NCBI RefSeq assembly: GCF_009711265.1
Contig: NZ_WMII01000011.1
Span: 87,748-151,747 of the forward strand
DNA length: 64,000 nt
DNA from: Paracoccus shanxieyensis
Lineage (GTDB): Bacteria; Pseudomonadota; Alphaproteobacteria; Rhodobacterales; Rhodobacteraceae
Reading direction: 5' to 3'
Below the pieces are notes generated by a model, which saw only the letters and a list, made by a program, of their open reading frames with translations, was not told where the DNA came from and searched no databases. Both the position numbers and the translations under genes were made by a program. This document shows, one piece after another, positions 28,031-37,501 of the stretch (position 1 is its first letter; each line of letters starts with the position of its first letter).

Positions 28031-29133
28031 TGAACCGTGCGATTACGATTCTGCTGCTGCCCTTCCTGATCGTCGTGGGCGTGCTGCTGATGGCCTCGCT
28101 GTATATCGTCGATGTGCGGGAAAAGGCGCTGGTGATGCGCTTTGGTGAAGTCGTCGAGGTGCGCGAGGATCCCGGCATCGGCTTCAAGGTGCCGTTCATC
28201 GACAATGTGGTGCGCTATGACGCGCGGATCCTTGGCATTCCGACCCCACCGATGGAGGTCACGCCGCTGGATGACCGCCGTCTGGTCGTCGATGCCTTCG
28301 CGCGCTGGCAGATCACCGATGTGGTGCAGTTCCGCCGTGCGACCGCTGCGGGTGGCGTGCAATTCGCCCAGCAGCGTCTGGCCGACATCGTGACCAACGC
28401 CATTCGTCAGGTGCTGGGCTCGGTGCCTTCGACCATGGTGCTGTCGGACGACCGGACGCCGCTGATGAACCAGATCCGCGATCTGGCGCGTCAGAACGCC
28501 GAGGCGCTTGGCGTGCGCGTCATCGACGTGCGCCTGACCCGCACCGACCTGCCCGAGCAGAACCTGAACGCCACCTATGCCCGGATGCGTGCGGAACGCG
28601 AGCGTGAGGCGGCCGATGAAATCGCCCGCGGTGGCGAAGCCGCGCAGCGTGTCCGCGACGCAGCCGACCGCACCGTGGTCGAACTGACCTCGGAAGCGCG
28701 CAAGAAGGCCGAAATCGTGCGCGGTGAAGCCGATGCCCGCCGCAACGCGATCTATGCCGCAGCCTTTGGCCGCGACCCCGAGTTCTTTGCCTTCACCCGC
28801 TCGATGACCTCGTATGAGCGGGCGCTGAAAGGCGAAAACAGCTCGCTGGTCATCCAGCCGGAAGGTGAGTTCTTCGATTACCTGCGCAGCGACGGTGCCG
28901 ACCGGGCAAACCCCGTGCCGGTCGCGTCCAGCGCGGCATCCTCGGTGGTGCTGGGGGAAAACGCTGCCACGGATGAAACCTCGACCGAGGACACCGTGCC
29001 GCCGTCCGAGACCAATCGCGAAGGTCAGCCCTTGGGTGAAAACGCCGGGGTGACGCTGACGCCGATGCCGGAATCGCTGTCCAGCCCGCCGCAATCCGAA
29101 AGCGCCGTGCCGGCCCCCGCGCCCGCGAACTAG
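28030..29133 (+). CDS. hflC: FtsH protease modulator HflC
   Basis: HflC is the SPFH partner of HflK. From the ATG at 28030 (a GTG three bases earlier is possible) it is 367 residues, with an N-terminal membrane helix (ITILLLPFLIVVGVLLMASL, about 4-23), SPFH domain (VREKALVMRFGEVV) and a coiled helical segment AREREAADEIARGGEAAQRV-like near 190-210. The C-terminus (about 295-367) is an extended Ser/Pro/Thr/Glu-rich tail, longer than in E. coli HflC and probably disordered. Confidence 0.95.
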   Translation: MNRAITILLLPFLIVVGVLLMASLYIVDVREKALVMRFGEVVEVREDPGIGFKVPFIDNVVRYDARILGIPTPPMEVTPLDDRRLVVDAFARWQITDVVQFRRATAAGGVQFAQQRLADIVTNAIRQVLGSVPSTMVLSDDRTPLMNQIRDLARQNAEALGVRVIDVRLTRTDLPEQNLNATYARMRAEREREAADEIARGGEAAQRVRDAADRTVVELTSEARKKAEIVRGEADARRNAIYAAAFGRDPEFFAFTRSMTSYERALKGENSSLVIQPEGEFFDYLRSDGADRANPVPVASSAASSVVLGENAATDETSTEDTVPPSETNREGQPLGENAGVTLTPMPESLSSPPQSESAVPAPAPAN

Positions 29134-29154
29134 GCGCAGGTCTGAGGCAATCAC

Positions 29155-29185
29155 AAAAGGGGCGAGGCTTGGCTTCGCCCCTTTT
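29155..29185. terminator. Bidirectional terminator between hflC and transglutaminase gene
   Basis: AAAAGGGGCGAGGC-TTG-GCTTCGCCCCTTTT is a strong dyad with an A-run on one side and a T-run on the other, so it can terminate both convergent units. Its right end touches the stop codon of the minus-strand gene. Confidence 0.93.
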
Positions 29186-30177
29186 CAGATGCGCGGATCG
29201 GTTTCCGGGATCGGGTCTTCGCTGTCCTCTCGGCGTTGGCGCGGGCGTGCGGGCAGATCCAGCACCGAAGGCGACCAGCCGCCGGGATGGGTTTGCAGCG
29301 GCGCTTCCTCGATATCGACGCTGTGGCTGCCGGTCTGTTCGCCTTCCAGCCGCAACATGCCGGTGACCGGGGCCACGTCGTCGTAATCGCGGCCAAAGCC
29401 GATCTCGATATGGTCGCCAAGCGCGAAACAGCCATTGGTCGGGTCGTAATCGACCCAGCCGGTTTCCGTGCCGCACCAGCCGCGCACCCAGGCGTGGGTG
29501 GCATCGGCCCCGACCAGCCGGGGCTGGCCGGGCGGCGGCAGGGTGCGCAGATAGCCCCCGACATAGGCGGCGGGAATGCCAAGGCTGCGCAAGCCCCCGA
29601 CCATGATCTGGGCAAAGTCCTGACAGACACCGCGCCGCTGGGCAAAGGCCTGCGCGGGCGGCGTGTTCACATCGGTGGCCTCGGCGTCAAAGGCCATGTC
29701 GCGGTGCAAGGCACGGCCGAATGCCTCAAGCGCCTCGCGCGTGGTGACGGTCTTTTGCGTCGCGCGGGCGGCATATTCGGCGACCTTCGGCATCAGCGGG
29801 ATACGCGCGGTCGGCGTCAGATAGTGATGCGGCGCGGCGGGATCCACGCCGCGATAGGCCGCGATCTCGGCGGGCAGCACCGAAAGCGGGGTCGAGATGT
29901 CCAGTCCGATCTGATGGGCGATGCGTTCGACCTCGGCCTCAAGCACGAATTCCAGTTCCGTCAGGCCCTGCGGCATCACCATTTCAATGACGCGGATGCC
30001 TTGGAAATCGGTGAATTCGGCGGTTTCCGCCGGGTCCGGCTCGATGCGGATCTCGGCATGCAGCAGGTTCTGGCGACCCGGGATCTCGGCCGGAAGAATG
30101 CGGAAAAGCTGCCGCCCCGCCCCCGGAGGCCGGTCGAATTCATAGCGAAACGCCACCTGCATCGCATAGACGGTCAT
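29185..30177 (-). CDS. Transglutaminase-like cysteine protein (small type)
   Basis: The 330-residue protein from the ATG at 30177 has an N-terminal beta-rich domain (MTVYAMQVAFRYEFDRPPGA) and a transglutaminase/papain-like core with the catalytic Cys in RRGVCQDFAQIMVGGLRSLG (about 194-213), His in ATHAWVRGW (about 241-249) and Asp in WVDYDPTNGC (about 258). It has no signal peptide. The start overlaps the stop of the ATP-grasp/alpha-E gene upstream. Together with the next two genes it forms a conserved proteobacterial set predicted to make or modify peptides. The exact reaction (amidase, protease or crosslinking) is unknown. Confidence 0.88.
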   Translation of the reverse strand: MTVYAMQVAFRYEFDRPPGAGRQLFRILPAEIPGRQNLLHAEIRIEPDPAETAEFTDFQGIRVIEMVMPQGLTELEFVLEAEVERIAHQIGLDISTPLSVLPAEIAAYRGVDPAAPHHYLTPTARIPLMPKVAEYAARATQKTVTTREALEAFGRALHRDMAFDAEATDVNTPPAQAFAQRRGVCQDFAQIMVGGLRSLGIPAAYVGGYLRTLPPPGQPRLVGADATHAWVRGWCGTETGWVDYDPTNGCFALGDHIEIGFGRDYDDVAPVTGMLRLEGEQTGSHSVDIEEAPLQTHPGGWSPSVLDLPARPRQRREDSEDPIPETDPRI

Positions 30178-32585
30178 CGCAGATATGCCTCGGTGATCAG
30201 GTTGGACAGGCCCGAGATCTGGTCGTGCAGCCGTTGCAGCGCCGCCGTGTCCAGCGTTTCGGCGGGTTCGGTGGCGACCTCGGTTGCGACCCGCAGCATG
30301 GCGCGGCCCAGCGGGGAATATTCGCCATGCCGTGCCGCGCCGGGCAGCTGTTCGATCTGCGCCAGCATGTGATCCAGCTGATTGCGCACCGAGCGCGGGT
30401 TCATCGGATCCAGCACCAGCAGATCGATCACCGTCTCGCGCGAGGTCGAGACGCTGAAGCGCCGCCGGTGGGTCAGCACGCTGTCGCCCAGCTCGACGCA
30501 CAGATCCAGCGCGCCATCGGGGGCCTTGGGATCGGCAAGGGCCGCGACGATGCCGGTCATGCCAAGCGCGCGTTCCTGCATCCGCCCGATGGTCAGGAAG
30601 CGCCACCCGAAGAAGCGATACATGTTTTCATGCACCAGCCCCGAAAAGCCCGCCAGCTTGCGCAGCAGGGCCGACAGCGCGCGGGCAGCGTCGTCGCCTG
30701 CGGTCACGCGGCCTGCCATGCGGCGGGCGGATTTCTCCAGATCGGTCAGTGCCGACCAGCCATCGGTCGAAAAGCGGTCGCGCACCTGTCCGGCGCTGTT
30801 CACCGCCGAGGCGATGGTGTCGATCAGCCCCTGCGGAACGGCGCGCGCGGGGTCGATGCCGTATTCGTCCAGCAGCGCGTCCATGGCTTCCTGCAGCGGC
30901 TCGGCGCCGCGCCCGCTTTCAGAGATGCGCACATGGCGCGCGCGCAGGATGCGCACGATGATTTCTGCCCGCTCGACATAGCGGCCCATCCAGAACAGGT
31001 TATCCGCCGCGCGCGAGGGCAGCGCACCGGGCGCGCTGCGCCGGAACGGGCCGCGCGGCTGCGGGGCCATGGTGATTGCGGGCACGTCCTGCGGGCTGAC
31101 GATCCAGACATCCGCCGAAGCGCCGCCCTTTTGCATCGCGAGCGCCTTCGGATCGCCCGATGCGCCGATGCGGGCAAAGCCCCCCGGCATGACCTGCCAG
31201 CCATTCGCGCCGCGGGCCAGAAACACCCGCAGCGAAAACGGCCGCGGCTGAAGCTGGCCGTCGATCAGCGCGGGCGTGGTCGACAGCGTGACCATTTCCT
31301 GCGCGACCAGCCCCGCACCCTGCCGGGCAAGGCGGGCCTCCAGATCGGCGCGGCTCAGGTCGGCGGCCTTCACGGGGGCGGTGTCGCGGTCAAAGGGCAG
31401 GCCGGTTTCCAGCGCGCCGCTCAGCACCATGCGTTCGGGTGCGCGCAGCACGGCGTCGCGTTCCGCCGCGCCCCCCAGCCACCATGTCGCAATATTGGGC
31501 ATCATCAGCGGCGCGCCTGTCAGTTCCACCGAAAGCTGCGGCAGGAACGCCATCATGGCGCGGGCCTCCAGCACGCCCGAACCCAGCGAGTTCACCATCA
31601 TCAACCCACCGCGCCGCAGCGCCGAGACCATGCCGGGCGTGCCGATATGCGAATTCGGCGCAAGCTCCAGCGGATCGACATATTCGCCGTCCATGCGCCG
31701 CCACAGGATGTCCAGCGGCTGCAACCCCGCCACGGTGCGCACCATCAGCCGCCCGTCATGGGCCACCAGATCGTCGCCCTGCACCAGCATGAAGCCCAGA
31801 TAGCGGGCGATCCACGCATGTTCGTAATAGGTCTCGTTCAGCGGGCCGGGGGTCAGAATGGCGGTGCGGGCATCGCGGTCGGCACGGGCCTGCATCAGCC
31901 GGTCGCGGAAATCGCGGAAAAATCCCGCCAGCCTGTGCACGTTCTGCTGTGTGAACACATCCGCGAAGGCGCGCGAGGTCGCGACGCGGTTTTCCAGTGC
32001 ATAGCCCGCGCCCGAGGGCGCCTCGGTCCGGTCCGACAGCACCCACCAGTTGCCATCCGGGCCGCGCCCGATCTCGAAGGCGATGAAATGCAGGTGATGG
32101 CCAAGCCGGGGGGGGATGCCGACCATCGGGCGCAGCCAGCGCGGATTGGCCGCGACCAGCGCGGGCGGCAGACGGCCCTGCGCGATCAGCCGGTTGGGGC
32201 CGTAAAGATCGGCCATGACGGTTTCCAGCAGGTCGGCCCGCTGGATCAACGCGGCGCTGACCTGTTCCCAATCCGCCTCGTCGATCAGAACGGGGACATG
32301 GCTCAGCGGCCAGGGCCGCTCGGTGGAAATGCCGGTGCCATATTGGCGATAGAACACGCCCGAATCGTTCAGATATTGATCGGCGCGGGCCAGCGCGATG
32401 GCCATATCTTCGGCGCTGAGGCCGGAAACCTGATCCAGCAGGGGCCGCCACAGCGGGCGGATCTGGCCGTCCGGGCCGATCAGTTCGTCCGGTGTGCCGG
32501 GCAGCGCGGCATAGGCATCAAGCCCCAGACCTTCGGCCAAGGTCGGGGCGTCGGGGTCATGCTGTGTCGCCGTCGTGCTGGTCAT
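30174..32585 (-). CDS. Circularly permuted ATP-grasp protein fused to alpha-E domain
   Basis: The 803-residue protein combines two units that are separate genes in many bacteria. The N-terminal part (about 1-480) is the circularly permuted ATP-grasp domain (DUF404/DUF407 type), with DSGVFYRQYGTGISTERPWP (about 72-91) and a nucleotide-binding region ILTPGPLNETYYEHA (about 244). The C-terminal part (about 505-803) is the alpha-E helical domain (LFWMGRYVERAE, about 529-540). Such proteins are predicted amide ligases (Iyer and Aravind's amidoligase work). Substrates are unknown. It lies 8 bases after the DUF2126 gene and overlaps the small transglutaminase gene. Confidence 0.9.
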   Translation of the reverse strand: MTSTTATQHDPDAPTLAEGLGLDAYAALPGTPDELIGPDGQIRPLWRPLLDQVSGLSAEDMAIALARADQYLNDSGVFYRQYGTGISTERPWPLSHVPVLIDEADWEQVSAALIQRADLLETVMADLYGPNRLIAQGRLPPALVAANPRWLRPMVGIPPRLGHHLHFIAFEIGRGPDGNWWVLSDRTEAPSGAGYALENRVATSRAFADVFTQQNVHRLAGFFRDFRDRLMQARADRDARTAILTPGPLNETYYEHAWIARYLGFMLVQGDDLVAHDGRLMVRTVAGLQPLDILWRRMDGEYVDPLELAPNSHIGTPGMVSALRRGGLMMVNSLGSGVLEARAMMAFLPQLSVELTGAPLMMPNIATWWLGGAAERDAVLRAPERMVLSGALETGLPFDRDTAPVKAADLSRADLEARLARQGAGLVAQEMVTLSTTPALIDGQLQPRPFSLRVFLARGANGWQVMPGGFARIGASGDPKALAMQKGGASADVWIVSPQDVPAITMAPQPRGPFRRSAPGALPSRAADNLFWMGRYVERAEIIVRILRARHVRISESGRGAEPLQEAMDALLDEYGIDPARAVPQGLIDTIASAVNSAGQVRDRFSTDGWSALTDLEKSARRMAGRVTAGDDAARALSALLRKLAGFSGLVHENMYRFFGWRFLTIGRMQERALGMTGIVAALADPKAPDGALDLCVELGDSVLTHRRRFSVSTSRETVIDLLVLDPMNPRSVRNQLDHMLAQIEQLPGAARHGEYSPLGRAMLRVATEVATEPAETLDTAALQRLHDQISGLSNLITEAYLR

Positions 32586-32593
32586 GCGCCGGA

Positions 32594-35500
32594 CTAGACG
32601 CCCGGCGGCCGCCGAAGGTCAAGCGTCATGGGAAATTCTCGTGAAATTCGTTCGGGTTGTGGCTGAAAATCATGGCCCGGACTGTGACCGAAGGGCTGGA
32701 AGCGCGCAAGGCGGCGGGCCTCGGCCTCATTGCAGTTCACGGGGAAGGTGTCGTAATTGCGCCCGCCGGGATGGGCGACGTGATAGGTGCAGCCGCCCAT
32801 GGCGCGGCCCGACCACATGTCCCAGATGTCGAAGGTCAGCGGGGCATCGACGGGCAAGGCCGGGTGGATGGCCGAGGCGGGCTGCCACGCCTTGAAGCGC
32901 AGACCCGCGACCGATTGCCCGCCGCCCACCGCCTGCAGGGGCAGGGTGCGGCCATTGCACAGCACGCGATAGCGTTCGGGATCGGCGGCAGACAGCTTGA
33001 CCTGCAACCGTTCGGTCGAGCTGTCGGTATAGCGCACCGTGCCGCCGATCGCGCCGGTTTCGCCCAGCACATGCCATGGCTCAAGCGCCTGTCGCAGTTC
33101 CAGATGCGCGCCCGGCACCTGCAATTCGCCGCAGAAGGGGAAGCGGAATTCATGGCTGGCGGTGAACCATTCCTCGCGCAGCGGGAAGCCATGCGCGGCC
33201 AGATCGGCCAGCACGTCCTGAAAATCCGCCCAAAGATGATGCGGCAGCATGAAGCGGTCATGCAGCGCCGTGCCCCAGCGGGTCAGATCGCCCGTGGCCG
33301 GGCTGTTCCAGAAGCGGGCGATCAGCGCGCGGATCAGCAATTGCTGGGCAAGGCTCATCCTTGCATCCGGCGGCATCTCGAAGCCGCGGAATTCGACCAG
33401 ACCCAGCCGCCCGGTCGGGCCGTCGGGGGAATACAGCTTGTCGATGCAGATTTCCGCGCGATGCGTGTTGCCCGTCACATCGGTCAGCATATTGCGCAGC
33501 AGCCGGTCCACCAGCCATGGCGGCGGGCGGTCACCCTTGCCGGGGGCGGGGATCTGCGACAGCGCGATCTCCATTTCGTAAAGCGCGTCATGGCGCGCCT
33601 CGTCGATGCGGGGTGCCTGACTGGTCGGACCGATGAACAGCCCCGAGAACATGTAGCTGAGCGAGGGATGCCGGTTCCAGTGCAGGATCAGGCTGGCCAG
33701 CAGATCCGGGCGGCGCAGAAAGGGGCTGTCCATGGTCGTGCCGCCGCCCACGACGACGTGGTTGCCGCCGCCGGTGCCGGTATGCTTGCCGTCGATCATG
33801 AACTTGTCCGCACCAAGGCGCGACTGGCGGGCATCCTCATAGACGCCCTGCGTGATCGCCACGCAATCGGCCCAGCTTTGCGCGGGGTGGATGTTCACCT
33901 CGATCACGCCCGGATCGGGGGCGACGCGGATGACGTTCAGGCGCGGATCATGCGGCGGGGCATAGCCTTCGATATGGATCTTCAGCCCAAGGCGCAGCGC
34001 GGCGGATTCGGCGGCGCGCAGCAGGTCCAGATAATCCTCGAGCCGCGTCACCGGCGGCATGAAGACGCACAGCCGCCCGTCGCGCGGCTCGACCGCCAGC
34101 GCGGTGCGCACGAAGCCGTCGACTTCGGTGCTGGCGTCCTGACCGTGCTGGGTCTGTTGCGGCGCGGCGGCGGTGAAGCTGGCCACGGGTTGCGATTTGC
34201 GGATCGTATCCAGCGGCTGGGGCTTTTCCAAAGGCGCGCGCGGGATGGTGGTGTCCATCTCGTTGACATAGGGATATTGCGCCGGGCTGAGCCATGGCAG
34301 GCTGCCCAAGGGCAGGCGATAGCCAAGCGCGCTGTCGCCCGGCGTCAGATAGATCTTGCCGCGCCGCAGCCGCCATGCCTCGGACTGCCAGCCGCGTCCG
34401 GCATCGCGGGCCTGCCACGGCTGCACGGGCAGCACGAAGCCCACGGGCTGTGTCAGGCCGCGATTGAAGACGGTGGCAAGGCGGTGGCGTTCTTCGGGGT
34501 CTTTCAGGCGGCTGTTTTCCGGCGTCACATTGTCGGGCAACTGCGCCTCGCGCAGCAGCCATTCGGCGGGGTCTTCATAGGCGGGCAGGATGTTGTCCGC
34601 AGGCAGGTCCAGTTCCGCCGCAATCTCGCGCAAGAGATCCTGCGATTGCTGCGGCGAGGCGTCATGGTCCTGACCTTCGGTCGCGATCACATCGGGGTTT
34701 TGCCAGACCGGCTGGCCGTCGCGGCGCCAGAACAGCGAAAAGGTCCAGCGCGGCAGCGTCTCGCCCGGATACCATTTGCCCTGTCCGTAATGCAGGAACC
34801 CGCCCGGCGCGAAGCGGTCGCGCAGGCGGCGGATCAGCGTATCGGCAAGCTGGCGTTTGACCGGACCGACGGCGGCGGTGTTCCATTCGTCGCTTTCGAA
34901 ATCGTCGATCGACACGAAGGTCGGCTCGCCGCCCATGGTCAGACGCACATCGCCTGCGGCCAGCGCCTGATCGACCTTTTCGCCAAGCGCGTTCAATTCA
35001 TCCCATGCCGCATCGCTGAAGGGTTTGGTGATGCGCGGATGTTCGGCCACGCGCCGCACCTGCATGTCGAAATCGAATTCGGTGTTGGCCTGCCCGATAT
35101 AGCCGCCGCTGATCGGCGCGGCATTGCGGTAATGCGGGGTCGCGGCCAGCGGGATATGGCTTTCGCCGGTCAACAGGCCCGAGGTCGGATCCAGCCCGAT
35201 CCAGCCCGCGCCGGGAATATAGACCTCGGCCCAGGCATGCAGGTCGGTGAAATCCTGATCCGTGCCCGACGGGCCGTCCAGCGCCTTCAGGTCCGGCTTC
35301 AGCTGGATCAGATAGCCCGAGACGAAGCGTGCGGCAAAGCCCAGATGCCGCAGCGCCTGCACCAGCAGCCAACTGCTGTCGCGGCACGACCCCGAGCCGA
35401 TGCCCAATGTTTCCTCGGGCGTCTGCACGCCGGGTTCCAGCCGGATGGTATAGCCGACCAGCCCGGCGATGCGGGCGTTCAGCGCCACGATGAAATCCGT

Positions 35501-35923
35501 GGTGCGCTGCCGGTCGCGCGGGATGGTTTCCAGAAGCGCCTGCAGATGCGGCCCCGCGGGTTCGGGCTGGCGATAGATCACCAGTTCCTCGACCAGATCC
35601 AGCGGATATTCAAAGGGCCAGAATTCCGCGCTTTCCTCGGTGAAGAAATCGAACGGGTTGTAGACGGTCATGTCGGCGACCAGATCCACCTCGATCTTCA
35701 GTTCGCGCACGGGTTCGGGAAAGACGAACCGCGCCAGCCAGTTGCCGAAGGGATCCAGCTGGTGGTTCACGAAATGCCCGGCCGGGCTGACCTTCAGGCT
35801 GTGCGAGATGACATTGGTGCGCGAATAGGGCGCAGGCCGCAGACGGATGACCTGAGGCCCAAGAAGCACCGGCTTGTCATAGCGATAATGGGTCAGGTGA
35901 TAGATACTGGCCTTGATCGACAT
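32594..35923 (-). CDS. Large transglutaminase-DUF2126 protein
   Basis: The 1109-residue protein has an N-terminal beta domain and transglutaminase core with Cys in GSGSCRDSSWLLVQALRHLG (about 174-193), His in DLHAWAEVYIPGAGW (about 226-240) and Asp in IGLDPTSG. The remainder (about 320-1109) is DUF2126, beginning around GDVRLTMGGEPTFVSIDD and including GKHTGTGGGNHVVVGGGTT (about 713-731). DUF2126 contains glutamine-synthetase-like metal and ATP-binding features in published predictions. It is probably first of the three-gene operon, downstream of a 143-base gap. Function remains unproven. Confidence 0.9.
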   Translation of the reverse strand: MSIKASIYHLTHYRYDKPVLLGPQVIRLRPAPYSRTNVISHSLKVSPAGHFVNHQLDPFGNWLARFVFPEPVRELKIEVDLVADMTVYNPFDFFTEESAEFWPFEYPLDLVEELVIYRQPEPAGPHLQALLETIPRDRQRTTDFIVALNARIAGLVGYTIRLEPGVQTPEETLGIGSGSCRDSSWLLVQALRHLGFAARFVSGYLIQLKPDLKALDGPSGTDQDFTDLHAWAEVYIPGAGWIGLDPTSGLLTGESHIPLAATPHYRNAAPISGGYIGQANTEFDFDMQVRRVAEHPRITKPFSDAAWDELNALGEKVDQALAAGDVRLTMGGEPTFVSIDDFESDEWNTAAVGPVKRQLADTLIRRLRDRFAPGGFLHYGQGKWYPGETLPRWTFSLFWRRDGQPVWQNPDVIATEGQDHDASPQQSQDLLREIAAELDLPADNILPAYEDPAEWLLREAQLPDNVTPENSRLKDPEERHRLATVFNRGLTQPVGFVLPVQPWQARDAGRGWQSEAWRLRRGKIYLTPGDSALGYRLPLGSLPWLSPAQYPYVNEMDTTIPRAPLEKPQPLDTIRKSQPVASFTAAAPQQTQHGQDASTEVDGFVRTALAVEPRDGRLCVFMPPVTRLEDYLDLLRAAESAALRLGLKIHIEGYAPPHDPRLNVIRVAPDPGVIEVNIHPAQSWADCVAITQGVYEDARQSRLGADKFMIDGKHTGTGGGNHVVVGGGTTMDSPFLRRPDLLASLILHWNRHPSLSYMFSGLFIGPTSQAPRIDEARHDALYEMEIALSQIPAPGKGDRPPPWLVDRLLRNMLTDVTGNTHRAEICIDKLYSPDGPTGRLGLVEFRGFEMPPDARMSLAQQLLIRALIARFWNSPATGDLTRWGTALHDRFMLPHHLWADFQDVLADLAAHGFPLREEWFTASHEFRFPFCGELQVPGAHLELRQALEPWHVLGETGAIGGTVRYTDSSTERLQVKLSAADPERYRVLCNGRTLPLQAVGGGQSVAGLRFKAWQPASAIHPALPVDAPLTFDIWDMWSGRAMGGCTYHVAHPGGRNYDTFPVNCNEAEARRLARFQPFGHSPGHDFQPQPERISREFPMTLDLRRPPGV

Positions 35924-36066
35924 GACATTTCCCCTCGTTGACCTGATGCCCTTGCTAGCAGCGTGGCCCCGGCTTTGGGAACACGCGAAGCGGCGATGGG
36001 CGGCGCCGGATGCGAATGCGGCGTGCCCCGACGCAAACTGCTGAAAAACGCGGCAGTTCCCGCGCG

Positions 36067-37239
36067 TCAGTCCGATCTTGCCGGAAGGGCGGCGCGCTTG
36101 ACCTCATCCTCGGAAATCTCGCGCTGCCATTCGCGCCAGATCGACACCAGCAGCGCCATCAGCACCGGGCCGACGAACAGCCCGACGATGCCCATGGTCT
36201 TCACGCCGCCGACCAGCCCGAAGAAGGTGGGCAGGAATGGCAGCTTGACCGGGCCGCCGACCAGCAGCGGGCGGATGGTCTTGTCGACGATGAACAGCTC
36301 GATCGAGCCCCAAAGAAACAGCGCCAGCCCCGCAAAGGGCGAGCCGCTGGCCGCCAGATAGACCGAGACCAGCGTGAAGGACAAAGGCGCGCCGCCGGGG
36401 ATCAGCGCCATGAACCCGGTCAGCACGCCGAATGTGACGGGCGAGGGCACGCCTGCCAGCCAATAGGCGATGCCCAGAATGAAGCCCTCGCCGATGGCGA
36501 TCAGCGTCATGCCGGTCACGGTGGAACTGATCGTCGCGGGCACGACGCGCGACAGCCGGTCCCAGCGGTCGGGCAGGATGCCCGCGCCCACGCGGTCAAG
36601 CTGCGCCACGATCCGGTCGCCGTCGCGATACATGACGAACAGCGTGATCAGCATGAACAGCAGCGTCAGGAACAGGTGGAAGGCCAGCGATCCGGCGGTC
36701 AGCGCCCCGCGATAGATCGTGCCGATATTCGATCCCGACACCGCCTGCACGATTTCGCTGATGCCGCCCGGATGGCCGATATACTGGCGCCAGTTCTGAT
36801 CCAGCCAGCCGCCGATCTGCGGCAGTTCGATCATCCATGCGGGCGTCGGCGCACCTGCCGCGTTGACCAGAATGGCCCAGTTGATCCAGCCTTTCAGCTC
36901 GCCGAAGGCATAGACCAGTGCCATGCCCAGCGGCACGACAATAAAGCAGACCAGCACCAGGATCATGAACGAGGCCGCAGCCAGCCGTCCCCAGCCCAGC
37001 TGGCTGACGAAGCGTTGCCGGATCGGCCAGCTTGCCAGCGCAATCACCGTCGCCGCCAGCACCGGCACCAGAAAGCCGTGGAAGAAATAGACCGAGGCCG
37101 CCACGATTGCCAAAAGCAGCCAGCGCGCCGCCGAGATATTGGTCAGAAGCGGCGGGCGATGCTGACGCGTGCCCGTCAGGCGGAAGCCGCCCCCCTTCGG
37201 GGCGTCGGTCTTGCTGGGGGTGGCGTCGGTCGTCGTCAT
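36067..37239 (-). CDS. AI-2E family transporter (YdiK/PerM type)
   Basis: The 390-residue membrane protein from the ATG at 37239 has about seven or eight hydrophobic helices. They include WLLLAIVAASVYFFHGFLV, ASFMILVLVCFIVVPLGMAL, a long pair around FHLFLTLLFMLITLFVMYRDG and a C-terminal LVGGVKTMGIVGLFVGPVLM. The motif FVMYRDGDRI and the final GLVGGVKTMGIVGLFVGPV segment are characteristic of the AI-2E (DUF20) family. Members export or import small molecules or ions (autoinducer-2 in one case; some are Na+/H+ antiporters), so the substrate is unclear. Confidence 0.88.
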   Translation of the reverse strand: MTTTDATPSKTDAPKGGGFRLTGTRQHRPPLLTNISAARWLLLAIVAASVYFFHGFLVPVLAATVIALASWPIRQRFVSQLGWGRLAAASFMILVLVCFIVVPLGMALVYAFGELKGWINWAILVNAAGAPTPAWMIELPQIGGWLDQNWRQYIGHPGGISEIVQAVSGSNIGTIYRGALTAGSLAFHLFLTLLFMLITLFVMYRDGDRIVAQLDRVGAGILPDRWDRLSRVVPATISSTVTGMTLIAIGEGFILGIAYWLAGVPSPVTFGVLTGFMALIPGGAPLSFTLVSVYLAASGSPFAGLALFLWGSIELFIVDKTIRPLLVGGPVKLPFLPTFFGLVGGVKTMGIVGLFVGPVLMALLVSIWREWQREISEDEVKRAALPARSD

Positions 37240-37363
37240 GGTCGTCGTCCAGAATGTCTTTCCCAAAGACATAGCAGAACGGCGCGGGCTGCAAGCCTTG
37301 GAATGGGATTTCCTGATGCGGCAAGGGCGTGACATCGGCATGACGCCCGCCTAAGCTGGCCTG

Positions 37364-37455
37364 ACCGAGGGGAGTCCCGCAAGGGGCTGAGAGACCGCAT
37401 AGCGCGCGGTGACCCTTTGAACCTGATCCGGATCATGCCGGCGAAGGGACGGGAC
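37364..37455 (+). ncRNA. TPP riboswitch (THI element)
   Basis: The segment contains the two conserved arms of the thiamine pyrophosphate aptamer: GGGGAGTCCCGCAAGGGGCTGAGAG with CTGAGAG, then CCCTTTGAACCTGATCCGG followed by ATCATGCCGGCGAAGGGA. It lies upstream of tenA and would turn expression down when TPP is plentiful. The expression platform was not resolved; the ribosome site AAAGGA (about 37488) is 35-40 bases beyond the aptamer. Confidence 0.96.
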
Positions 37456-37501
37456 GCCCAGACCTGCCTGACGCCGGTTGTCATGTCGAAAGGAACGACG
37501 G

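Noticed and set aside
30225..35941. Long plus-strand open frames opposite the ATP-grasp and DUF2126 genes
   Set aside because: These are shadow frames. The minus-strand products have recognisable domains, catalytic residues and proper starts, and the plus-strand translations do not.
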